A program made the translations under genes and the position numbers. This document shows, piece after piece, positions 7,901 to 14,935 of a DNA stretch of 15,081 bases (positions are counted from its first letter, which is position 1; each line of letters starts with the position of its first letter). Source of the DNA: Phycisphaerales bacterium (GTDB taxonomy: Bacteria; Planctomycetota; Phycisphaerae; Tepidisphaerales; Tepidisphaeraceae); NCBI GenBank assembly GCA_028288945.1, contig JAQGHH010000246.1, positions 1 through 15,081 on the forward strand. Reading direction: 5' to 3'. A model generated the notes under the pieces. The model was not told the origin of the DNA. It did not search any database and was given only the letters and a program-made list of their open reading frames with translations.

Positions 7901-10300
7901 GGCGTGCTAACGCTCAGTGGAACCGCGACGGTCGCCCAGTACCAGGCCGCGCTCCGATCGGTCACCTACTCCAACACCAGCAGTGATCCGGACCGGACAA
8001 CCCGCGCGGCAGAGTTTGCCGCCAACGACGGCCTGGCGCGGGGCACGCCCGTTTATCGTGCAATCACGGTTACCGCAGTGAACAACGCACCAGTCAACCA
8101 CGTCCCGGGCCTGCAAACGGTCAATGAAGACACGCCCATTGTTTTCTCGACCACGAATAGCAATGCCATCTCGATTACGGATGTGGACAGTGATGGCGGC
8201 ATCGAGCAGGTGACGCTTTCCGCGACGGGCGGCACACTGACGCTCTCGGGCATCACGGGACTGACGCTGGCCGCGGGTACGACCGGCACGAACGACACCA
8301 ACCCGTCGTTCAAGGGCACGCTCGCGGACATCAATGCCGCCCTGAACGGGATGACCTTCACGCCCACCCTCCATTCCAGCGGCTCCGCGGGCATCGGGAT
8401 CGTGAGCAATGACCTGGGCAACACGGGAACAGGAACCCCGCCAAATGTCTCAAGCGGAGTGTCCGTTCTGGTGACGGCCGTGGCTCATACGCCATCGGTC
8501 AGCAACGCCGCGACGAACGAAAACCACCAGACCACCGGCGGCCTGATCGTCACGCCCAGCGCGCTTGATGCCGCGCTCTCGGGGTTCTTCAAGATCACGG
8601 CCATCACCGGCGGAACACTGTTCCAAAGTGACGGGACGACCCCCATCGCTGACGGCAGCTTCATCACCTTCGCCCAAGGCCAGGCAGGGTTGCGCTTTTC
8701 ACCGGCGACCAACTCAATCGCCGGCGGATCCTTTTCCGTGCAGGCCTCAACCTCCGGCAGCAATGCCGGCCTCGCCGGGACGGTCATCACGGCAGCCATC
8801 ACCGTTAACGGCCCTCCCGTCCTGGGGATTTCCGCCGGCCAGGTTGGCTACACGGAATTGCAATCGCCTGTCGCAATCGACCCCGGGCTGACGGTCTCCT
8901 TCGCGGGCAACGCCACCCTTTCGGGCGCAGTGATCCAATTGACCGGTTATGTGGTGGGGCAGGATGTCATCGGATACGTCGACCAAAGTGGTATCAGCGG
9001 GTCTTGGGATACGACATCGGGCGTGCTCACGCTCACAGGTACCGCGACGATTGCAGAGTACCAAGCCGCGCTTCGTTCCATCACATATGCGAACTGGAGC
9101 GACGACCCCAGTTCCACCACGCGCACAGCTGAATTCACCGTCAGCGGCGGTGGCCTGACGAGTGCCACAATCGGCCGCGATATCGCCGTGATTGCTCTCA
9201 CCGTCAGACCCCCGCCGACCCTCGTGACTGATAAAGGCTTGACCCTGGAAGGGGTGAGCCGCGCCGCGATTACAGCCGGGCTGTTGGAAGTGACTGGCCC
9301 TGCCGCACCGGAGCAAATCACCTATACGCTGACGACCGTTCCCGCGCACGGCGTCCTGCGCCTCCGCGGGGCGGCGCTTGCAGCAGGCTCAAGCTTCACA
9401 CAGGCGGACATCAACCACCGCCGCCTCGCTTTCGAGCGCGATGGAACTTCGGCGGACGCTGATGAATTCCATTTCACCGCCTCCGACGATTCAGGCGCTT
9501 CGATTGAGCCGGCAATCTTCGTATTGCGTTTCCGTAGCGCCCCCACTCTGCCCGTCACTACTCCGGCCGTCCCGGCGCTGCCGCCGGTGTCATTACCGCC
9601 CTTGCAGTTGCCCGCGTTCCAAGGCGTTCCGGAAATTCCCGTCGCCGAGCCCACGCAGCCATCGCCGGCCACGCACATAGACGGCGCGTCTAACCGCGAC
9701 AAGACAAACTCGTACCCGGTGATATTCCTCGCGTCCGTGCCGACTTCAAGCCCCGCGGCGGCGCTGCCACTTCCACCGCGCCGGTCGAACACGACCCAAA
9801 ACGATGCCCCCATGCCGCTACCCCCGCGTAAATCGACCGGTGACACCGCCCAGGCACAGAGCGTGGCCGCCGCCCCTGGCGCATCGCGTAACCCAATCGC
9901 CGCGCGGCCAAGCGAAGCGGACAGATCATTGGACGGGATGCTGCCGCTCGCCCACGGCGGCGCGGCAGGCGCATCGGGCCCGATGCCGGCCCTCGCCCAC
10001 GGCAGCGCGTTGTGGAAGGACCTCGACGCGATGAGCGAAAAGGTCACGTCGGAAGAAAAGCTGAGGATCGTTGCAGGCACTGCGTCGTTCGCGTCCGTCG
10101 GAATCTCCGTCGCCTACTTTATCTGGGCGCTGCGAGCCGGGTCGGTGCTCAGCAGCCTGCTCTCTTCCATCCCCTCGTGGAAGTTCGTTGACCCGTTGCC
10201 CATTCTCGACCAGATGGCCCGCAAGTCCGGCGCTAAGCGCGCGGAAGAAGATGACGAGGGACTGGAATCGATGGTCCAGGGGACGCCGGAAGCGGCGTAG
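4928..10300 (+). CDS. Giant modular surface-type protein: LEPR-like motif, beta-propeller, cadherin-like modules, C-terminal anchor
   Basis: A 1790-residue protein, probably exported. Residues 1-50 are strongly basic and end in ELLQPRMLMS, close to the LEPRxLLSA export-type motif of planctomycete giants. Residues about 58-435 hold seven ~53-residue repeats (AVAVD.SGN..VAW...DG.GIYGRRF...G...G.EF.VNTTT), a likely seven-bladed propeller. Residues 440-1427 hold eight modules in the order A-B-A-B-C-A-B-C. A CSPG/NG2-type repeat follows (1428-1538; HGVLRLRG, FTQADINHRRLAFERDG). A proline-rich linker (1539 to ~1700) carries two PLPPR[RK]S motifs. The C-terminus has one membrane segment (about 1714-1735), then SSLLSSIPSWKFVDPLPILD and an acidic tail. 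There are almost no cysteines. It likely acts as an adhesin or surface sensor. The gene lies 24 nt before a hybrid kinase gene, suggesting a shared operon. Function is inferred. Confidence 0.85.
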   Translation: MAPQSRAYKRLVRLYRLVIWRMRVHCAVARREFLERLPLRLHVELLQPRMLMSVAPVGGELPLNQAIGNTQQSPAVAVDASGNTVAVWQSLGEDGDGWGIYGRRFDPSGNALGNEFLVNTTTTHDQVNPAIALTSSGAFVVVWTSNQSGAQAVYGRGFNADGTPSGNEFQVSLNTTSMGSRAPALAMDGSGNLVVAWEGNGSADSDGVYYRRYQSTLQPNGPESLVNTTASSSQFDPSIGMNAGGAFVIAWTDNGSGAGKIAAQRFNQSGNATGSQFQVGTTGGNHEDFSQVGVDSAGNFTVAWADNFGGPRESDVYTRRYTAGGVALDANPAFVNTFTNSAQTTPSLGERADGKYFIAWTSTAQDGDGLGIFGKAFNADGTPDGTEIRINSTTHHNQRDPAVAWNGNAATVVWNGEGVGTTQGVFGQLFISSSVPPLPNQSPAASVPGAQSVAEGGTVTLSSGGSNAISVSDPDGTTGTEQVTLTATHGTLTLATTAGISITAGTGTANATVTFQGSLASLNAALDGLTFTPATNYSGSASIQVTINDLGNTGSGGPLSASGTVAVTVTPVAHTPSISDSTVQQNNQTTTGLIISRNPLDGAAVGFFQITNIVGGTLFQNDGTTPINAGDFITYAQGNAGLKFTPTSNSTANGNFDVQASTTNNGTGLGGGIVTATITVGGPPVNSVPGPQTVAGDGSLVFSAATSNPITVDDALILLGTDTVALTATNGTLTLSGHAGLSFSAGSDGTSSMTFSGTLTSLNAALNGMTFTPTSLFHGSAGIQIDTTDLGNIFHLGPLTTTSNIGITVTPVAHTPTVTNAATSENQQTSSGLVITPNAADAGVVVFFQITGITNGTLFQSNGVTPIGEGDFITAAQGAAGLHFTPAPNSIAPGGFSVQASTTNTPGGLGGSVVTASVTVNSPPTIALSTGELSYTEAQAPAAIDPGLTISDVDNSTLAGATVQLFRYRSNQDVLAFTNQNGITGSFNSTTGVLTLSGTATVAQYQAALRSVTYSNTSSDPDRTTRAAEFAANDGLARGTPVYRAITVTAVNNAPVNHVPGLQTVNEDTPIVFSTTNSNAISITDVDSDGGIEQVTLSATGGTLTLSGITGLTLAAGTTGTNDTNPSFKGTLADINAALNGMTFTPTLHSSGSAGIGIVSNDLGNTGTGTPPNVSSGVSVLVTAVAHTPSVSNAATNENHQTTGGLIVTPSALDAALSGFFKITAITGGTLFQSDGTTPIADGSFITFAQGQAGLRFSPATNSIAGGSFSVQASTSGSNAGLAGTVITAAITVNGPPVLGISAGQVGYTELQSPVAIDPGLTVSFAGNATLSGAVIQLTGYVVGQDVIGYVDQSGISGSWDTTSGVLTLTGTATIAEYQAALRSITYANWSDDPSSTTRTAEFTVSGGGLTSATIGRDIAVIALTVRPPPTLVTDKGLTLEGVSRAAITAGLLEVTGPAAPEQITYTLTTVPAHGVLRLRGAALAAGSSFTQADINHRRLAFERDGTSADADEFHFTASDDSGASIEPAIFVLRFRSAPTLPVTTPAVPALPPVSLPPLQLPAFQGVPEIPVAEPTQPSPATHIDGASNRDKTNSYPVIFLASVPTSSPAAALPLPPRRSNTTQNDAPMPLPPRKSTGDTAQAQSVAAAPGASRNPIAARPSEADRSLDGMLPLAHGGAAGASGPMPALAHGSALWKDLDAMSEKVTSEEKLRIVAGTASFASVGISVAYFIWALRAGSVLSSLLSSIPSWKFVDPLPILDQMARKSGAKRAEEDDEGLESMVQGTPEAA
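5098..6232 (+). repeat. Seven tandem propeller-blade repeats in the giant protein
   Basis: Seven repeats of about 53 residues. Each has a PA[LVI]A[MVL]-type strand, a G-N/G-x-x-V-V-x-W strand, a loop often containing DGDG or NGSG, a VYGRRF-type strand, and a final EFxVNTTT strand. The seventh stops after VFGQLF without its last strand, while GGELPLNQAIG just before the first blade supplies a matching strand. The closing strand therefore comes from the N-terminus. The copies are diverged at DNA level. Confidence 0.8.
6245..9208 (+). repeat. Eight interleaved beta-rich modules, order A-B-A-B-C-A-B-C
   Basis: Module A (6245-6643, 6974-7363, 8087-8482; 130-133 residues) starts near VPGxQ[ST]V and contains GTLTL, a FxGTLxxLNAAL[ND]GMTFTP motif and a DLGN motif. 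Module B (6644-6973, 7364-7693, 8483-8812) is exactly 110 residues in all three copies, with AHTPSVSNAATNENxQT, GGTLFQSDGTTPI and FSVQASTT. Module C (7694-8086, 8813-9208; 131-132 residues) has YTExQxPxAIDPGLT, GVLTL[ST]GTATxAxYQAALRS[VI]TY and a D-P-x-x-T-TR motif. A and C share the strand plan of cadherin-like surface domains. Lengths are kept tightly while sequences differ, which points to old duplication of an A-B and then an A-B-C unit. Confidence 0.8.
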
Positions 10301-10324
10301 TCCTGTAACAGCCAAAGGTCACAT

Positions 10325-12889
10325 ATGGCCGTCAAAACAAAAAAACGTCTGCGATCCGCGATGAACCGCGTCTCGGCGCGCTCCCGCATCGCCATCGGCC
10401 AGGTGCTCTTGCTTGTCAGCGTGCTGTGGCTGGCGATCGCCCTGGGCATCGTCCCCAGCGAGCGAAGCGCCATCATGAGCGGGCGCGCCAAACTCTGCGA
10501 GGCGATCGCCATCAACAGCTCGGCGTTCCTCGAGCACAACGATGTGCCGGCCCTCAAGGCAGCGCTCCGCGCCGTCGCCGAGCGCGACAGCGACATTCTC
10601 GCCGCCCGCGTTCTGAACAAGAACGGCGCAGTGCTGACCGAAATCGGCGACCGCGCCGCCGCGGAGAAGACCTACGGCAAGGCCTCGCTGGACTCCGACA
10701 TCTTCGTGCCGATCTACGCCAACGACAGGAAATGGGGCACGGTCGACATCCGCTTCCGCCCGATCTCGAAGCTGGCCATCTTCGGACAGATTCAGGTCGC
10801 CCACCTGCGCATGGTCGCGTTCATCGCGGCGGTCTGCATGGGGCTTTTTCTAATTTACCTGCGCAAGATGCTCCAGCACCTCGACCCGTCCAAGGTCGTT
10901 CCATCACGGGTGCGGTCCGCGCTCGACACGCTGGCCGAGGGCCTCTTGGTAATGGACGCCGACGAGCGCATTGTGCTCGCCAACCAGGCCTTCGCCACAA
11001 TCGTCGGCCGCAAGCCCGATGACTTGCTCGGAGCCCGCGCATCGCAGATTCCGTGGATCCAGGAGGCGGGCGAAGCCGCGACGGTGCAGCCGTGGTCAAC
11101 GGCGCTTCGGGACGGGGCCGCCCAGAAAGGCGTCATGCTCCGCCTGAAGGACGCCCACTCCGCCCGGCGCACGTTCTCGGTCAATTGCTCGCCGGTCCTC
11201 GGGCAGGACGGAGCGCATCGCGGCGTGCTCGCCAGCTTCGACGACGTCACCCTCCTGGAAGAAAAAGAAGTCGAGCTCCGCCGGTCCAAAGACGCGGCCG
11301 AGTCCGCGAACCGCGCCAAGAGCGAATTCCTCGCCCGCATGAGTCACGAAATCCGCACGCCGATGAATGCGATTCTCGGCTTCGCCGAGGTGCTCCGCCG
11401 CGGGTATGAGGAGAGCGAAGCCGACCGCCAGGAATATCTCGACACGATCCACTCCAGCGGCCAGCACCTCCTAGAGCTGATTAACGACATCCTCGACTTA
11501 TCCAAGATCGAGGCCGGCCGGCTGGAGATTGAGCGCAGCCGCTGCTCCCCGCATCAGGTGTTGTCGGAAGTGGTCACCGTGCTGTCGATCCGGGCGCGTC
11601 AGAAAGAATTGACGCTGGATTTCAAATGGGACGGCCCCGCGCCCGAGACCATCGAGACGGATCCGACCCGGTTCCGCCAGGTGCTGACGAACCTCGTCGG
11701 CAATGCCATCAAATTCACCGAAACCGGCTCGGTGCGGCTGGTGGCCCGGCTGCTGCCGGCCGGGGACACGCCCATGCTGGCCGTGGACGTCATCGACACC
11801 GGGATCGGGCTTAAGCCCGAATCGCTTAGCCGCATCTTCCAGCCTTTCGCGCAGGCCGATACGTCCATCACCCGCCGATTCGGTGGCACAGGCTTGGGCC
11901 TGTCGATCAGCCAGCAAATCGCCTCGGCATTGGGCGGCGAGTTGACGGTCAAGAGCGAATACGGCAAGGGCAGCGTCTTCACACTGAAGATTATGACAGG
12001 GCCGCTGGTCGGCGTGCGCATCGCCGAGCCGCAGGCCATCGCATCAGCCGCGCCGGCCAAACAACACGATGCCGGCCCGGGCTTTCAACTCACCGGAACG
12101 CACGTGCTTCTCGTGGAGGACGGCGTCTCCAACCGCAAGCTCATTTCGCTCGTGCTCCAGCGCGCCGGCGCAACGTTGGAGAGCGCCGCCGACGGACGCG
12201 AAGGCGTGGAAGCGGTGCTACGCGGCGGCTTCGACGTCATTCTGATGGACATGCAGATGCCGGTGATGGACGGCTACACCGCCGCCCGTCTGTTGCGGGA
12301 CAAGGGCGTGACGACGCCCATCATCGCCCTCACCGCCCACGCCATGCAAGGCGACGAAGAAAAGTGCCGCGCCGCCGGGTGCAGTGGCTTCCTCACGAAG
12401 CCCATCGACGTGGACCGGCTGGTTCGGACAGTCGCGGAGGCAGGCGGACCGACCGGCGCCGGGGCGGGCATTACCCTCTCCGGTCGCGTGGCTCCGCCCG
12501 CAGTGCCTGCGACACAGGATTCCCCTATTGCTCCTGCCAAGTCGCTGATTCAGGTCGGTTTCCCAGCGCCGCTTCAGTCCACTCTTCCGGTGGACGATCC
12601 GGAGTTTTGCGAGATCGTGGTAGAATTCATCGACCGCCTGGGCGAGCAGCTCACGGCCATGCAGGACGCGTGGGGCAAACAGGACTTGTCGGAGCTGGCT
12701 TCGCTCGCCCACTGGCTCAAGGGATCGGGCGGAACCGCCGGTTTCCCGGCACTCACCGACCCCGCCCGCAAGCTCGAAGAGCTGGCGCGCGAGCAGCGCC
12801 TCGATGAAATCGGCGGCCAGATTTCGGCGCTACGCGAGTTGGCCGACCGGATCGAAGCGCCGTCGCAATCCGATGTCCAGACCGCTTGA
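10325..12889 (+). CDS. Hybrid sensor histidine kinase with PAS, REC and Hpt domains
   Basis: An 854-residue inner-membrane kinase. Two membrane segments (about 22-43 and 160-178) flank a periplasmic sensor of about 115 residues with no recognised name. A PAS domain follows (about 196-310), then HisKA with phospho-accepting His341 in MSHEIRTPMNA. The HATPase domain has the N box (NLVGNAIKFTE), DTGIGL and GGTGLGLS. The receiver domain has Asp642 in LMDMQMPVMDG. The C-terminal Hpt domain has His796 in LAHWLKGSGGTAGF. All key residues are present, so a full His-Asp-His relay is possible, with the final Asp in the response regulators just downstream. It starts at ATG 10325 after AAAGG, 24 nt after the giant protein's stop. 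The next gene starts 14 nt after its end, so the three genes are probably co-transcribed. The signal sensed is unknown and may be the giant protein. Confidence 0.95.
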   Translation: MAVKTKKRLRSAMNRVSARSRIAIGQVLLLVSVLWLAIALGIVPSERSAIMSGRAKLCEAIAINSSAFLEHNDVPALKAALRAVAERDSDILAARVLNKNGAVLTEIGDRAAAEKTYGKASLDSDIFVPIYANDRKWGTVDIRFRPISKLAIFGQIQVAHLRMVAFIAAVCMGLFLIYLRKMLQHLDPSKVVPSRVRSALDTLAEGLLVMDADERIVLANQAFATIVGRKPDDLLGARASQIPWIQEAGEAATVQPWSTALRDGAAQKGVMLRLKDAHSARRTFSVNCSPVLGQDGAHRGVLASFDDVTLLEEKEVELRRSKDAAESANRAKSEFLARMSHEIRTPMNAILGFAEVLRRGYEESEADRQEYLDTIHSSGQHLLELINDILDLSKIEAGRLEIERSRCSPHQVLSEVVTVLSIRARQKELTLDFKWDGPAPETIETDPTRFRQVLTNLVGNAIKFTETGSVRLVARLLPAGDTPMLAVDVIDTGIGLKPESLSRIFQPFAQADTSITRRFGGTGLGLSISQQIASALGGELTVKSEYGKGSVFTLKIMTGPLVGVRIAEPQAIASAAPAKQHDAGPGFQLTGTHVLLVEDGVSNRKLISLVLQRAGATLESAADGREGVEAVLRGGFDVILMDMQMPVMDGYTAARLLRDKGVTTPIIALTAHAMQGDEEKCRAAGCSGFLTKPIDVDRLVRTVAEAGGPTGAGAGITLSGRVAPPAVPATQDSPIAPAKSLIQVGFPAPLQSTLPVDDPEFCEIVVEFIDRLGEQLTAMQDAWGKQDLSELASLAHWLKGSGGTAGFPALTDPARKLEELAREQRLDEIGGQISALRELADRIEAPSQSDVQTA

Positions 12890-12903
12890 ACAAAGGGTAT
12901 CCG

Positions 12904-14175
12904 ATGCCTTTGAGCCCGATTTCAACCTCGACCATCGCCATGCCCGGGCGCGGAGAATCCCCCTCGGCAGCTCCCCAAACCGGGCCGCAAAATGGGCCAC
13001 AGGCCGCCAACGGCCTTCCCGAATTTTTCAAGCGGGCGAAGATCGCCATCGTGGACGACGAGCCCGTCAACATTAAAATCGTCCGCAAACACCTGCAAAT
13101 TGCAGGATATGAAAACTTCATCACCACCACCGATTCCCCCGCCGCCGTGGCGCTGATCGGCAAGGAAGATCCCGACGTCGTTCTGCTGGACGTGATGATG
13201 CCGCAGGTGGACGGCATCCAGATCCTTCAAGCCATCCGCGCCGACCGGCGCCTGTGCCACATCCCCGTGCTGATCCTGACGGCGTCCACGGACGCCGCCA
13301 CGAAGCTGCGGGCATTGGAGGCGGGCGCATCGGATTTTCTGGCCAAGCCTGTCGACGCCAATGACTTGCTGCCGCGTATCCGCAATTCGCTGATCGTCAA
13401 AGCCCACCACGACCACCTCGCCAACTATTCCGAGCAGCTCGAGCGCGAAGTGCGGGTGCGGACGGCGGAGCTTGAAGTGTCGCACATGCAGGTGATCCAT
13501 TGTCTGGCCCGTGCCGCGGAATTCCGCGACGACACTACCGGGCGGCATGTGATCCGCGTCGGGCGCTACGCCGCGATCCTCGCACAGGAACTGGGGTTCA
13601 GCGACATCGACGCCACGATGATCGGGATGGCCGCCCAGCTTCATGACGTCGGCAAGATCGGCCTGCCCGACTCCATCCTGCTCAAGCCCGGGTCGCTGGG
13701 CCCCAATGAGTTTGGTGTGGTCAAGCGCCATTGCGAGATCGGCGGGCAGATCGTACAGCCGCTCCGTGAAGACGAATGGCAGGCGCTGAAAGGGTATTCC
13801 GAAATTGGCGTCAGCGTGGCTTCGCCCTGCAATCAGCCGATTCTCAAGATGGCCCGCAACATCGCGCTTACCCACCACGAGCGGTGGGACGGCAAAGGCT
13901 ACCCGCGCGGCCTTACCGGCGAAGCGATACCGCTGGAAGGGCGGATCACGGCGGTGGCGGATGTGTTCGACGCCCTCACCAGCGTCCGCCCCTATAAGGC
14001 GGCGATCCCTCCCGCCGGCTCGATCCAAATCATCGAAGAAAATCGCAACACCCAGTTCGATCCGCGCGTGGTTGACGCGCTAAAACGACGGATCGAAGAC
14101 TTCCTAAAGGTCTGTCGCGAACACGCCGACCCGGCAGGCTCGGGAGGCCCGGAACTCACTGGCGGAAACCAGTGA
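12904..14175 (+). CDS. Response regulator with HD-GYP cyclic-di-GMP phosphodiesterase domain (RpfG-like)
   Basis: A 423-residue cytoplasmic protein. After a Pro/Ser-rich leader, the receiver domain (about 45-165) has acidic Asp51/Asp52, phospho-acceptor Asp96 in VVLLDVMMP and Lys148. A short coiled linker leads to the HD-GYP domain (about 190-410). It has EFRDDTTGRHVIRV, His247-Asp248 in LHDVGKIGLPD, HHERWDGKGYPRG with Gly332-Tyr333-Pro334, and ADVFDALTSVRPYK. The metal-binding and GYP residues are intact, so it should hydrolyse cyclic di-GMP when phosphorylated. The segment before FDPRVVDAL is shorter than usual. The frame opens at TTG 12886 inside the kinase's last codons. ATG 12904 is chosen because AAAGGG lies 6 nt upstream. 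It is the likely output of the kinase encoded just before it. Confidence 0.95.
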   Translation: MPLSPISTSTIAMPGRGESPSAAPQTGPQNGPQAANGLPEFFKRAKIAIVDDEPVNIKIVRKHLQIAGYENFITTTDSPAAVALIGKEDPDVVLLDVMMPQVDGIQILQAIRADRRLCHIPVLILTASTDAATKLRALEAGASDFLAKPVDANDLLPRIRNSLIVKAHHDHLANYSEQLEREVRVRTAELEVSHMQVIHCLARAAEFRDDTTGRHVIRVGRYAAILAQELGFSDIDATMIGMAAQLHDVGKIGLPDSILLKPGSLGPNEFGVVKRHCEIGGQIVQPLREDEWQALKGYSEIGVSVASPCNQPILKMARNIALTHHERWDGKGYPRGLTGEAIPLEGRITAVADVFDALTSVRPYKAAIPPAGSIQIIEENRNTQFDPRVVDALKRRIEDFLKVCREHADPAGSGGPELTGGNQ

Positions 14176-14232
14176 TGCCACGTCCCGTTTCAGATAACAT
14201 CCCGTTGCACGCCTGCTTCAAGAAGTGCCGGC

Positions 14233-14260
14233 TTGCATCGCGACCTTCCGCCTCTATTAT
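14233..14260 (+). promoter_or_regulatory. Candidate promoter of the single-domain response regulator
   Basis: TTGCAT (14233-14238), a 16-nt spacer and TATTAT (14255-14260) form a fair sigma70-type promoter in the 112-nt gap after the HD-GYP gene. The -10 matches 5 of 6 positions and the -35 only 3 of 6. Transcription would begin near 14267, about 20 nt before the ATG at 14288. Confidence 0.4.
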
Positions 14261-14287
14261 CCTTCCCACGCAAATCGAGAGGATGCA

Positions 14288-14656
14288 ATGGACACGGCCA
14301 CAAACGTCTGCACGCTGATCGTGGAGGATGACGCCGATACCTGCAATTGGATCGGCCGGCTTCTCAGCCGGCACAGCTATGATTTTGTGTGTGCCAATAC
14401 GTTGGCCGAAGCCTTTGAAAGGCTGCAAGACGGCCCCGCATGCGTGATACTGGATTTGGGTCTGCCCGACGGAAACGGCGTTGAAATCCTTCGGCACATC
14501 CGCAAGAACCATCTGCCCATCAAGGTCGCCGTGCTCACCGGAAACAAGGATTATTCAACCATCGGAACGGCCATTCTGTTGAAGCCCGACGCGTTGCTGA
14601 CCAAGCCGGTCGATGCGTCGGACCTACTGAATTGGATGTCCGCCGACTGCTGCTAA
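14288..14656 (+). CDS. Single-domain response regulator (CheY-like receiver)
   Basis: The protein has 122 residues and consists only of a receiver domain. The acidic pair is in VEDD, the phospho-acceptor is Asp56 in VILDLGLPDGNG, a conserved Thr lies in AVLTGN, and Lys106 lies in LLTKPVD. There is no DNA-binding or enzymatic output domain, so it probably acts by protein contact or as a phosphate sink or shuttle in the relay of the upstream hybrid kinase. ATG 14288 follows GAGAGG with 5-nt spacing; an in-frame earlier start has no such site. The 112-nt gap before it is wider than elsewhere in the block and contains a possible promoter, so it may also be made on its own. The helix 4 region (KDYSTIGTAILLKPDAL) is unusual compared with typical CheY-like proteins. 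Confidence 0.92.
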   Translation: MDTATNVCTLIVEDDADTCNWIGRLLSRHSYDFVCANTLAEAFERLQDGPACVILDLGLPDGNGVEILRHIRKNHLPIKVAVLTGNKDYSTIGTAILLKPDALLTKPVDASDLLNWMSADCC

Positions 14657-14775
14657 TGCCCATCCTCCATGGCAGCCTGTTTCTTCCCCAACTCGGCCGG
14701 TCATTCCTTCACCTGAGGTCGAATCGGCGGCTTGCGGGAGCGCGCAAGTCATGGCAGCATCGCAGCCTGTCGCTC
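14657..14775. other. Convergent spacer after the response regulator
   Basis: About 120 nt with no supported gene. CTTGCG (14731-14736) and CGCAAG (14743-14748) can form a 6-bp hairpin with a 6-nt loop, but no T-run follows on the + strand, so it is at best a weak terminator for the response regulator gene. Confidence 0.35.
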
Positions 14776-14778
14776 AAC

Positions 14779-14811
14779 AAAAAGGCCCGACACCTTGCGG
14801 CATCGGGCCTT
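14779..14811 (-). terminator. Intrinsic terminator of the tRNA-Gly gene
   Basis: Read on the - strand, a perfect 9-bp stem (AAGGCCCGA, 14811-14803, with TCGGGCCTT, 14790-14782) encloses a 12-nt loop and runs straight into five T residues (14783-14779). It starts 6 nt after the tRNA end. This is a textbook Rho-independent terminator. On the + strand no T-run follows, so it is directional. Confidence 0.88.
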
Positions 14812-14817
14812 CTGCAA

Positions 14818-14889
14818 AGCGGGTGAAGGGGGTCGAACCCTCGACATTCACGTTGGCAACGTGACGCTCTACCACTGAGCTACACCCGC
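14818..14889 (-). tRNA. tRNA-Gly (anticodon GCC)
   Basis: The - strand sequence folds as a full cloverleaf. The acceptor stem is GCGGGTG with CACCCGC, the D arm is GCTC AGTGGTA GAGC, and the anticodon stem TCACG/CGTGA encloses the loop TTGCCAA, giving anticodon GCC. The T arm is GAGGG TTCGACC CCCTT. The discriminator base is T, as in bacterial glycine tRNAs. CCA is not encoded (TTG follows), so it must be added after transcription. It lies between a good promoter and a strong terminator and seems to be a single-gene transcript convergent with the response regulator genes. Confidence 0.97.
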
Positions 14890-14906
14890 GTGGTATTTGG
14901 GCCACG

Positions 14907-14935
14907 ATATTAGTCGGACCTCTCATCAGTTGCAA
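14907..14935 (-). promoter_or_regulatory. Sigma70-type promoter of tRNA-Gly
   Basis: On the - strand TTGCAA (14935-14930) and TAATAT (14912-14907) are separated by exactly 17 nt. Transcription would start near 14900, about 10 nt before the mature 5' end of the tRNA. Confidence 0.75.

Noticed and set aside
5098..9539. Tandem DNA repeats suggesting a CRISPR array or recent duplication
   Set aside because: The repeats are protein modules inside one frame, with diverged DNA and no short identical repeats separated by unique spacers.
9322..10080. 252-residue open frame on the - strand opposite the giant protein's linker
   Set aside because: It mirrors a low-complexity Pro/Ala-rich region and has no plausible ribosome binding site or family features.
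12922..14028. 368-residue open frame on the - strand opposite the HD-GYP gene
   Set aside because: It lies wholly within a confidently identified gene and shows no recognisable domain; long antisense frames are expected in GC-rich coding DNA.
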